This document shows positions 1-5,278 of a DNA stretch of 5,278 nt, one piece after another. Numbering within the stretch: position 1 is the stretch's first letter; each line of letters opens with the position of its first letter. The notes below the pieces were generated by a model that worked only from the letters and a program-made list of their open reading frames with translations, ran no database searches and was not told where the DNA came from. The stretch is taken from assembly GCA_003694225.1 (NCBI GenBank), contig RFKT01000129.1, positions 1 through 5,278 on the forward strand. Direction: 5' to 3'. The position numbers and the translations under genes were made by a program. This DNA is from Candidatus Dadabacteria bacterium (GTDB lineage Bacteria > Bdellovibrionota_C > UBA2361 > J135).

Positions 1-1523
1 CCTGTATAAAGAAGAAGAAGCCTTGAGCCTTTGGGAAGAATAGAATTTATCTCTTCTATCTTCCGATAAATGGGGATATTTCTCTCTAAAAACTCCTTTT
101 TTGAGATGCGCCCTAAAATATATCCCCAGATATTTTTCTCAACAATTCGGTTAAATGAGTATACCCCCCCTAAAGCTAGCTGAAGCAGCAAGGAAGACAA
201 CACCAACGCCTTTCCCATACGCTCCTTTACAACCTCTAGAGCTCTCTGAAATCCCTCTATAGTAAGAAAAAGAACGGGCAGATAAATAGGGCTTAGATAC
301 CTTATCCGTGCGCCGGCTCTTATAATGGCTATAGCTGTATAGGCCGCTGAATAAAGAAAACCAAAGAAAACTTTTCTCTCACTTTTAAGCCTTATTAAAG
401 AGATGAATAACACCAAAAAGAGAGGAGATAAAACCCCATCAAAGTACCTTGGGTCGTTGTCTCTTCCATAGAGGATCATCCGAACGGGAAGAGCCAAGAT
501 CTCAAGCCAGCTCTCCCCGTAAGCGGCAATCCTTTTTTCTATCGGGAAATACCCCCTGTAAATACCCCCAGAGTAATCCACAGTTCCAAAGATCTTTCCA
601 AAGAGAGGATAGAGCGGATTTCCTGTAAGGGAGTAGTTTTTTATAAGCCAGGGAGAAAAGATAAGAAAAGAAATGGTGCAGAGGATAATAACTCTCTTTA
701 TGGCAGCCGCTGGAGAGAGCCTGGGATTTAATGAGATAGAGGCAAGCACAAGCAGTCCCGCCGCGGGAATCGCATTATACTTAATTGAAAGGGAAATTCC
801 CAGTGCTACGCCGCTCCAAAAGGAAAGGCGCAAAAGACTATTTTTATCTTCCGGTTCAACCGTTAGGAGGTAAAACGCAACCCCTGTAAAGTAAGCTAAG
901 GGAATGTCAGGCATAGGTTCTGTAGAGAGACGGATCATAATAGGAATGGTAAGCGGAAGGAGATACGCAAAGGGCAACAAAAATCTGCTCTTTGCGCCTT
1001 TCGATACGATAAGGCAGAGAAGCGCAGAGATAAGATAGAGATAGGAAAGCGAGTATATGGAGCAAAGCCACTCTGTCCCCTCTTGTAAAAAGAACGTGTA
1101 AATAAGGTGTATAAGCATGGGATAGTAAGACCAGTCATGCCACCTTATCTCATGCACCCTCCCTGCCTCAGCCCACCACTTAGGGACTGCTAGATGGTGA
1201 ATCAGAGCATCACGGGCAGTTACAGGAGCTACGGCGTAACCCACTAAAAGGGTGGTCAATACAAGAAAAAACAAGAGAAAAACCGGCCGGAGCCACCAGA
1301 CTCCAAGATTCTCCTCTTTAAGAACGACCTTAAGGGTTGTATGGATGGAAAGGACCACGCAGATGACGTGTAGAGCCAGGTGAAATAGAGAAGCCGTTTT
1401 AAAAGGAACGGTCTCTGTCCCATACATCCCAGCCGGAAGGAGGAAAAGGAGGGAGAGTCCGGACAGGAGGGAGAGATAAACAAAAGATTTTATTTTGGCT
1501 TTTTCCCGGGATTTAACAATCAT
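1..1523 (-). CDS. GT-C (GT39/ArnT-like) polytopic membrane glycosyltransferase, C-terminus outside the window
   Basis: The frame is open from ATG at 1523 to the left edge, 507 codons; the C-terminus is missing. Translation gives about a dozen hydrophobic segments (e.g. residues 14-32, 43-61, 79-99, 155-173, 181-198, 277-293, 385-401, 409-424, 437-457), as in integral membrane GT-C enzymes. Family-type motifs are visible: ARDALIHHLAVPKWW (103-117) with an Asp (D105) where the family has its catalytic acidic residue, TEPMPD (201-206), SIKYN (246-250), PWLIKNYSLTGNPLYP (291-306) and RYLSP (408-412). Known for the family: a sugar is moved from a polyprenyl-phosphate carrier to lipid, glycan or protein on the outer face of the cytoplasmic membrane. 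Donor and acceptor cannot be told here. An in-frame TAA lies three codons upstream of the ATG, which fixes the 5' limit; no good Shine-Dalgarno precedes it. Short frames on either strand within this stretch are shadows. It is transcribed away from the thioesterase-kinase genes. Fold class is fairly sure, substrate unknown. Confidence 0.85.
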   Translation of the reverse strand, partial: MIVKSREKAKIKSFVYLSLLSGLSLLFLLPAGMYGTETVPFKTASLFHLALHVICVVLSIHTTLKVVLKEENLGVWWLRPVFLLFFLVLTTLLVGYAVAPVTARDALIHHLAVPKWWAEAGRVHEIRWHDWSYYPMLIHLIYTFFLQEGTEWLCSIYSLSYLYLISALLCLIVSKGAKSRFLLPFAYLLPLTIPIMIRLSTEPMPDIPLAYFTGVAFYLLTVEPEDKNSLLRLSFWSGVALGISLSIKYNAIPAAGLLVLASISLNPRLSPAAAIKRVIILCTISFLIFSPWLIKNYSLTGNPLYPLFGKIFGTVDYSGGIYRGYFPIEKRIAAYGESWLEILALPVRMILYGRDNDPRYFDGVLSPLFLVLFISLIRLKSERKVFFGFLYSAAYTAIAIIRAGARIRYLSPIYLPVLFLTIEGFQRALEVVKERMGKALVLSSLLLQLALGGVYSFNRIVEKNIWGYILGRISKKEFLERNIPIYRKIEEINSILPKGSRLLLLYT

Positions 1524-1581
1524 AGTTGTAATTTACACGGAGATCCTGTTTTATACTACTGTAATTGTTTAGAGAAAAATC
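1524..1581. promoter_or_regulatory. Divergent intergenic region, probable promoters in both directions
   Basis: These 58 bp separate two genes read away from each other and are AT-rich. On the plus strand TATACT (1552-1557) is a good -10 match. The possible -35 boxes fit poorly: TTTACA (1532-1537) lies 14 bp away and TTGTAA (1526-1531) 20 bp away. On the minus strand TATAAA (complement of 1550-1555) could be a -10 overlapping the plus-strand one, with no clear -35. A weak AGAG ribosome site (1571-1574) precedes the thioesterase ATG by 7 nt. That promoters lie here follows from the gene arrangement; the exact boxes are guesses. Confidence 0.35.
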
Positions 1582-1971
1582 ATGAAAGACAAAAGAGGGC
1601 CTGATAACAGAGTGCCGGCTATAAAGATGGCCATGCTTCCGAGAGACACAAACGCGCTCGGAAGCATTTTCGGCGGGCATATATTAAGCCTGATAGACAT
1701 GGCAGCGGGGCAACACGCCCGAAGTGTATCTCCAAAGATCTTTGTTACAAAGGTTATGAGAGAGGTTGAATTTATCGCTCCTGTCTTTGTGGGGGATATT
1801 GTGAGTTTTTATGCAGAAACAGTATCTGTGGGAAGGACATCCATAACTATCAAGGTTGATGTTGAGGCAGTAAGAGGAACTGATCTTCTTAAAAGCTGCA
1901 AGGTAACATCAGCTGAGGTTGTTATGGTCGCAGTCGATGAAAATTACAATCCGATACCCATACAGGGTTGA
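1582..1971 (+). CDS. Hotdog-fold acyl-CoA thioesterase (YciA/BACH type)
   Basis: This 129-residue protein has the single-hotdog length and layout of the YciA/BACH acyl-CoA hydrolases, which cleave acyl-CoA to free acid and CoA in the cytosol as oligomers. The family signature is present: LPRDTNALGSIFGGHIL (residues 19-35) followed by SLIDMAAGQHA (36-46). D39 sits where these enzymes carry the catalytic Asp on the central helix. The second half has the usual strand motif REVEFIAPVFVGDIVSFYAE (60-79), then a strand with GRTSITIKV (84-92). The C-terminus is short and polar and has no second domain or membrane segment. ATG at 1582 is the natural start, because the conserved region begins about 15 residues in; its Shine-Dalgarno is weak. 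It is the first gene of the plus-strand run, 65 bp before the carbamoyltransferase. Chain-length preference cannot be read from sequence, and its link to the downstream genes is unclear. A perfect 11-bp inverted repeat lies within its first 90 bases. Confidence 0.88.
   Translation: MKDKRGPDNRVPAIKMAMLPRDTNALGSIFGGHILSLIDMAAGQHARSVSPKIFVTKVMREVEFIAPVFVGDIVSFYAETVSVGRTSITIKVDVEAVRGTDLLKSCKVTSAEVVMVAVDENYNPIPIQG
1633..1667 (+). repeat. Perfect 11-bp inverted repeat followed by TTTT, inside the thioesterase gene
   Basis: ATGCTTCCGAG (1633-1643) and CTCGGAAGCAT (1657-1667) are exact reverse complements separated by 13 nt. The right arm's last base starts a run of four T (1667-1670). In RNA this would form a strong stem and loop 52 nt into the coding sequence, across codons 18-29, which encode the conserved signature. 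The shape resembles an intrinsic terminator or attenuator, but the T-run is short. It could also be a chance product of codon choice. The repeat itself is certain; a function is not shown. Confidence 0.5.
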
Positions 1972-2014
1972 ACTAGTAGTATCCATGTCTTTATTGAGAG
2001 TACAAAAACAAGAT

Positions 2015-2039
2015 TAAGGAGGAAAAAAGGGGGGATGTG
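2015..2039 (+). promoter_or_regulatory. Ribosome binding site of the carbamoyltransferase with unusual spacing
   Basis: TAAGGAGG (2015-2022) is a full-length match to the anti-Shine-Dalgarno end of 16S rRNA. It is followed by an A6G6 tract (2023-2034), then ATGTG. The ATG at 2035 is 12 nt from the site but opens a frame of only seven codons, ending in TGA at 2056-2058. The carbamoyltransferase frame has no ATG here; its candidate starts are GTG at 2037, 2049 and 2055. The nearest of these is 14 nt from the site, longer than the usual 5-9 nt. The rest of the 65-bp gap (1972-2036) shows no terminator hairpin and no good promoter, so transcription probably continues from the thioesterase gene. 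Confidence 0.6.
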
Positions 2040-3875
2040 CAGCATAAAGTGCGTGTGAGGAATAGTGCCGAATATACACTCGGCATATCAGCGTATTACC
2101 ACGACTCTGCTGCAGCCATATTAAAGGATGGTGTGCCGGTGGCTGCAGCGCAGGAAGAGCGGTTTACAAGGAAAAAACACGACCACTCCTTTCCTGAAAA
2201 TGCCATAAAGTTTTGCCTTGATAAGGCGGGGATAAGACCAGAGTCTCTCTCTTCTGTAGCATTTTATGATAAGCCTTGGCTTAAGTTTGAAAGGCTATTA
2301 GATACATACCTTGCCTTTGCTCCGGTTGGATTTTCCTCATTTGTGAAGGCTATGCCTCTCTGGCTTAAGCAGAAGCTTTGGATAGGAGATCTTGTAAAAA
2401 AGCGTATCGGATATGACGGCGAGATCGTTTATCCCCTTCACCACGAAAGCCACGCAGCTTCCGCCTTTTTTCCATCTCCGTTTGCAAAAGCCGCTATTAT
2501 TACGGTTGATGGCGTAGGCGAATGGTCTACATGCTCTTGGGGAATCGGAGATGGCAACAGGATTGAACTAAAGAGTGAAATTCGCTTTCCCCACAGCTTA
2601 GGGCTTCTATACTCCGCCTTTACATACTACACAGGCTTTAAGGTAAATTCCGGTGAGTACAAGGTGATGGGGCTTGCCCCTTACGGAGAGCCGAGATACG
2701 CGGACAAGATCTTAGAAGAGCTTATAGATATCAGAGAAGACGGCTCATTTTGGCTTAATATGGATTATTTTAACTACTGCCAAGGGCTTACCATGACCTC
2801 TGAGAAGTTCCACGCCCTTTTCGGAGGGCCGCCTCGCAAGCCTGAAAGCCGGATAACTCAGCGGGAGATGGATCTAGCCGCATCTGTGCAAAAGGTAACA
2901 GAAGAGGTAATGAAAAAAATTGCAGCCCATGTGCGGAGAGAAACGGGAATGGATAATCTCTGCTTAGCCGGAGGCGTTGCTCTTAATTGCGTCGCAAACG
3001 GCCTGCTTATTAAAGAAAAAATATTTAAGGATATCTGGGTGCAGCCTGCCGCAGGAGATGCCGGCGGGGCGCTTGGCGCCGCTTATGTGGCATACTATAT
3101 GGCTTCCAAGGAAGAGCGGCCGCCGCGCAAGCAAGAAAATTTTAACCCATACCTAGGTCCCGCATTCTCCAATGAAGAGATCACAAGTTGGCTCGATAAG
3201 AAAGGATATCCGTATAGTTTTATTCCCGATGAGTCTCTATACAAGGTTTGCGCAGATGAACTCGCCTCTGGAAAGGTATTGGGATGGTTCACAGGAAGGA
3301 TGGAATTTGGCCCCAGAGCCCTTGGGGCAAGGAGCATATTAGGAGATCCTAGAGATGCGAAGATGCAAAAAACTATAAATCTTAAAATTAAATTCAGAGA
3401 GAGTTTCAGGCCGTTTGCTCCGGCTGTGCTTGAGGAAGATATGAAGGAGTACTTCGATTTTGACAGACCCTCACCTTATATGCTCTTTACAGCGCCTGTG
3501 GCGGATAAGGCCAGAAAAGAGCTTCCCCCCGAATACGCCTCACTGACCGGATTAGATAAACTTAAAGTTGAAAGAAGCGTTATACCCGCTGTGACACATG
3601 TGGATTATTCGGCCAGAATACAGACCGTTGATGGAGTATACAATAAGAGATTTTATAGGCTCTTAAGGGCGTTTAAGGAAGCTAGCGGATGCAGTGTGCT
3701 TGTTAACACATCTTTTAATATTAGAGGCGAACCTATCGTGTGTACCCCTGAGGATGCGTACCGTTGCTTTATGGCAACTGAGATGGATACGCTGGTCCTT
3801 GAAAATTGCCTATTAAAAAAGGAAAAACAGCCAAACAAGAGGGAGGATTTTAGATACGAAGTTAACCCTGATTAG
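2037..3875 (+). CDS. NodU/CmcH-family O-carbamoyltransferase
   Basis: This is a full-length (up to 612 residues) member of the NodU/CmcH/TobZ family, which makes carbamoyl-adenylate from carbamoyl phosphate and ATP and moves the carbamoyl group to a hydroxyl of a sugar or natural product. The N-terminal Kae1-like domain (about 13-370) starts with LGISAYYHDSAAA (15-27). It carries the HxxxH metal motif HHESHAASAFFPSPF (135-149), TVDGVGEW (156-163), GEYKVMGLAPYG (206-217), CLAGGVALNCVANG (309-322) and QPAAGDAGGALGAAY (336-350). The C-terminal domain (about 395-595) has FGPRALGARSILGDPR (424-439), KFRESFRPFAPAV (452-464) and VNTSFNIRGEPIVC (556-569). All hallmark motifs are intact, so it should be active. 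No signal peptide or membrane segment is seen; it acts in the cytosol. The start is a GTG. The family usually begins only a few residues before LGIS, so GTG at 2055 is as plausible as 2037. It is followed after 7 bp by the SxtJ-family gene, a recurring partner. Acceptor substrate unknown. Confidence 0.95.
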   Translation: MQHKVRVRNSAEYTLGISAYYHDSAAAILKDGVPVAAAQEERFTRKKHDHSFPENAIKFCLDKAGIRPESLSSVAFYDKPWLKFERLLDTYLAFAPVGFSSFVKAMPLWLKQKLWIGDLVKKRIGYDGEIVYPLHHESHAASAFFPSPFAKAAIITVDGVGEWSTCSWGIGDGNRIELKSEIRFPHSLGLLYSAFTYYTGFKVNSGEYKVMGLAPYGEPRYADKILEELIDIREDGSFWLNMDYFNYCQGLTMTSEKFHALFGGPPRKPESRITQREMDLAASVQKVTEEVMKKIAAHVRRETGMDNLCLAGGVALNCVANGLLIKEKIFKDIWVQPAAGDAGGALGAAYVAYYMASKEERPPRKQENFNPYLGPAFSNEEITSWLDKKGYPYSFIPDESLYKVCADELASGKVLGWFTGRMEFGPRALGARSILGDPRDAKMQKTINLKIKFRESFRPFAPAVLEEDMKEYFDFDRPSPYMLFTAPVADKARKELPPEYASLTGLDKLKVERSVIPAVTHVDYSARIQTVDGVYNKRFYRLLRAFKEASGCSVLVNTSFNIRGEPIVCTPEDAYRCFMATEMDTLVLENCLLKKEKQPNKREDFRYEVNPD

Positions 3876-3882
3876 GAGCGCT

Positions 3883-4293
3883 ATGGGATCTATATTTTGC
3901 AAGGAGCGAGATAAGGAAAAAGAAGGAAAAGAGTTTACTTTTATTGTCGGGACCGTAATTTTTGCGGTGATGGCGTGGAAAGAGCTCCGGTACGGGACAG
4001 GTTGGATGCCTTACTTTGTGTTGGGATCTATCTTCTTTTCAATAGGCTTCGTGCTTCCCTCCGTGGGATTTATTGCTAAGAGGGCGCTTGAAAAGCTTGG
4101 AGAATCTTTGGGACATATCGCAACTCCTATAGTTCTCCTCTTTATTTACTGGTGTTCCATAGTCCCCGTAGGCGTCCTTCAGCGGTTTTTTGGCCGTGAT
4201 GAGCTTATGATAAGGAGAAAAAAAGGCCTTAAAAGTTACTGGATTCCACTAGATAACTCTAAAAATAAGGGAAATTACTACACTCCTTTTTAG
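3883..4293 (+). CDS. SxtJ-family small membrane protein
   Basis: This 136-residue protein has a charged, Lys/Glu-rich N-terminus (1-17) and three hydrophobic segments (about 19-33, 42-64, 78-102). A basic tail follows, with FFGRDELMIRRKKG (102-115), KSYWIP (117-122) and a terminal YYTPF. This layout and the tail pattern (R/K-rich stretch, then SYW, then a short aromatic-Phe end) match the SxtJ family as I know it. That family is named from the saxitoxin cluster but widespread beside NodU/CmcH carbamoyltransferases, and its biochemical role is not known. ATG at 3883 is preceded by AGGAG (3874-3878), which overlaps the carbamoyltransferase stop codon; the 7-bp gap points to translational coupling. 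A physical link with the carbamoyltransferase, for example holding it at the membrane, is inference only. The family often has a further neighbour of about 50 residues (DUF5989, SxtK-like), which is absent from the following 42 bp. Confidence 0.82.
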   Translation: MGSIFCKERDKEKEGKEFTFIVGTVIFAVMAWKELRYGTGWMPYFVLGSIFFSIGFVLPSVGFIAKRALEKLGESLGHIATPIVLLFIYWCSIVPVGVLQRFFGRDELMIRRKKGLKSYWIPLDNSKNKGNYYTPF

Positions 4294-4309
4294 GATCTTC
4301 CGATAGTAA

Positions 4310-4324
4310 AAACACAGTGTGTTT
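4310..4324. repeat. 15-nt palindrome between the SxtJ-family gene and the kinase gene
   Basis: AAACACA (4310-4316) and TGTGTTT (4318-4324) are perfect inverted arms around a central G. They lie in the 42-bp gap, directly before the kinase ribosome site GAGGGG (4325-4330), which stands 5 nt from the ATG. There is no T-run after it, so it is not an intrinsic terminator. It might be an operator for a dimeric regulator or a small hairpin next to the ribosome site; at this size chance is also possible. Confidence 0.35.
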
Positions 4325-4335
4325 GAGGGGATTTT

Positions 4336-5278
4336 ATGCCGCACGTTGGAACCGCCGGGATCGCTCCGGGTACAATCTTATTTGACCGGTATAAGGTAGG
4401 AGATTTCCTTGGAAAGGGGGCAAATGGAGAAGTTTATTCGTGCTGCGACATTATTGTCCCTTCTCTTCCCGTTGCTATGAAAGTTGTAAAGGTGGGGGGG
4501 CTAAGTAAAAAGGCAAAGAGAAGGCTTGCCCGCGAAGCTCAGATCATTAACGCCATAAACCACGACCATGTGGCAAAGCTCTACGATTTTTACTATTCTG
4601 ACGGCAAGTCATACATGTTCATGGAACATGTAAATGGGGGAACACTTAGGGAATACATAGACAAGTATGCCCCTGTAACACCCGGATGTGCCTTTAATTT
4701 CCTTATGCAGATAGCCACAGCCCTAACCGCTATCCACAAGATGGGAATTGTGCATAGAGACATAAAGCCAAGCAATGTGCTTGTTATAGGGGATTCTTTT
4801 ATTAAGGTTTCTGATTTTGGGGTCGCTTATATTCCCGAGTCAGAAGAGGAGTTTTGCGGATTGGAAGAGATCGGAAAGGATATGGAGTGGCTATCCCAGC
4901 CTTTGGTAAAGCGGCTTACTACATCAAACGTTATGCTCGGGACAGCTTACTATTTTAGCCCTGAATATATAGAGAGCGGAATAGTCGATGGAAGGCTTGA
5001 TGTGTATGCAGCTGGAGTCATAGCGTATGAGCTTTTAACAGGCGGTTATCCATTTGAGTCAGAGACTGTATACGGCCTTTTTTATGAAAAAAGAAAAAAG
5101 ACTATAAGTTCCCTAAACAGAGCAGATTGCCCAAAGGTCTTTGAAGAGATCGTATTAAGGGCGCTTTCTCTAGACCCGGAGGAAAGGTTTAAGGACGGCT
5201 CAGAGCTTCTTGCGGCAATCTCTAAAGCGCGAGAGGTGCTTGATTATAACCCTGTAACCAATGAGTATTATTCAAGAG
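4336..5278 (+). CDS. Hanks-type Ser/Thr protein kinase, C-terminus outside the window
   Basis: The frame is open from ATG at 4336 to the right edge (314 codons), so only the 3' end is missing. The visible part holds an almost complete kinase domain, about residues 19-298, that phosphorylates Ser/Thr of proteins with ATP. Key elements in order are the glycine loop LGKGANGEVY (25-34), the ATP-binding lysine K49 in VAMK, the helix-C glutamate E67, the catalytic loop HRDIKPSN (140-147) with D142 and N147, DFG (160-162), GTAYYFSPE (202-210) with the APE-type glutamate E210, D222 in LDVYAAG, and R284 in PEERF. All catalytic residues are present, so it should be active. The segment between DFG and SPE is long, with an acidic insert at about 168-185. 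A ribosome site GAGGGG (4325-4330) supports the start. No membrane segment appears before or within the kinase domain; any sensor, membrane or repeat domain would lie beyond the window. It follows the SxtJ-family gene by 42 bp on the same strand, suggesting co-transcription. Targets unknown. Confidence 0.93.
   Translation, partial: MPHVGTAGIAPGTILFDRYKVGDFLGKGANGEVYSCCDIIVPSLPVAMKVVKVGGLSKKAKRRLAREAQIINAINHDHVAKLYDFYYSDGKSYMFMEHVNGGTLREYIDKYAPVTPGCAFNFLMQIATALTAIHKMGIVHRDIKPSNVLVIGDSFIKVSDFGVAYIPESEEEFCGLEEIGKDMEWLSQPLVKRLTTSNVMLGTAYYFSPEYIESGIVDGRLDVYAAGVIAYELLTGGYPFESETVYGLFYEKRKKTISSLNRADCPKVFEEIVLRALSLDPEERFKDGSELLAAISKAREVLDYNPVTNEYYSR
4612..4632. repeat. 21-nt perfect palindrome inside the kinase gene
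   Basis: TACATGTTC (4612-4620) and GAACATGTA (4624-4632) are exact inverted arms around ATG (4621-4623). They cover codons for YMFMEHV at the N-lobe/hinge region of the kinase. The structure is certain, but a role is not shown; nine-base arms can arise by chance in a window of this size. Confidence 0.35.

Noticed and set aside
673..1483. Short frames at 673-873 (+), 935-1138 (-) and 1256-1483 (-) as separate genes
   Set aside because: They lie in other frames of the long minus-strand glycosyltransferase frame, which is open through the whole stretch with clear family motifs; their translations show no recognisable features.
1..1523. Region with no gene or a decayed gene
   Set aside because: The frame is uninterrupted for 507 codons and merely runs off the window edge; motifs and membrane segments are intact.
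3306..3328. GCCCC/GGGGC inverted repeat in the carbamoyltransferase gene as a structure of interest
   Set aside because: Only five paired bases, and explained by the codons for the conserved GPRALGAR motif.
4218..4224. A AAA AAA run after an AAGGAG in the SxtJ-family gene as a frameshift or internal start site
   Set aside because: It encodes the expected basic tail of the family, and no start codon or downstream frame makes use of it.
2037..4293. Part of a saxitoxin or Nod-factor biosynthesis cluster
   Set aside because: Only the carbamoyltransferase and SxtJ-type families are shared, and both are widespread outside those pathways. No sxtA-like polyketide synthase, amidinotransferase or Nod genes are in the window.
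3095..4775. Minus-strand frames at 3095-3337, 3653-3838 and 4593-4775
   Set aside because: They are antisense to the carbamoyltransferase and kinase genes, lack recognisable motifs and overlap strongly conserved coding regions.
5077..5093. CTTTTTT/AAAAAAG inverted repeat in the kinase gene as a terminator
   Set aside because: Pure A/T stem of low stability, inside an intact coding region, explained by Phe and Lys codons.
5094..5100. A AAA AAG slippery heptamer in frame in the kinase gene (dnaX-like -1 frameshift site)
   Set aside because: The heptamer is in the right phase, but no upstream Shine-Dalgarno or clear downstream hairpin accompanies it. It encodes an ordinary Lys/Arg-rich stretch, and the -1 frame stops after about 14 codons.

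Overview
The window looks like accessory chromosomal DNA from an uncultivated-type bacterium with a two-membrane or otherwise complex envelope. Base composition is moderate, with frequent AGG/AGA arginine and ATA isoleucine codons. Shine-Dalgarno sites are of mixed strength (TAAGGAGG, AGGAG and GAGGGG, but also near-absent ones), and genes are tightly packed. These traits together with the gene families would fit lineages such as Omnitrophota or Desulfobacterota-like groups. The sequence does not fix the taxon, so this is only a guess.

Layout: (1) Positions 1-1523, minus strand, are one long open frame that leaves the window at its left edge. It encodes a polytopic GT-C (GT39/ArnT-like) membrane glycosyltransferase, 507 codons visible. 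(2) A 58-bp divergent intergenic region (1524-1581) probably carries the promoters for both directions. (3) On the plus strand follow a hotdog acyl-CoA thioesterase (1582-1971), a NodU/CmcH-type carbamoyltransferase (2037-3875), a three-helix SxtJ-family membrane protein (3883-4293) and a Hanks-type Ser/Thr protein kinase (4336 to beyond 5278). Gaps are 65, 7 and 42 bp, all on one strand, with no convincing terminator between them, so they are probably one transcription unit.

How the genes may work together: the carbamoyltransferase and the SxtJ-type protein are a recurring pair (SxtI/SxtJ in the saxitoxin cluster, and in many non-toxin genomes). The pair often comes with a third small membrane protein of the DUF5989/SxtK type, which I do not see here. 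The next gene is instead a kinase. With the lipid-linked-sugar-dependent glycosyltransferase on the other side, a reasonable but unproven reading is a small locus that makes or decorates (carbamoylates) an envelope or secreted glycoconjugate, possibly under kinase control. The thioesterase has no obvious place in that scheme.

Non-coding signals worth noting are a perfect 11-bp inverted repeat followed by a T-run inside the thioesterase gene, an unusual start region for the carbamoyltransferase (full Shine-Dalgarno, A6G6 tract, tiny overlapping frame, three in-frame GTGs), and a 15-nt palindrome just upstream of the kinase. No RNA genes, CRISPR arrays, insertion sequences or attachment sites were seen.
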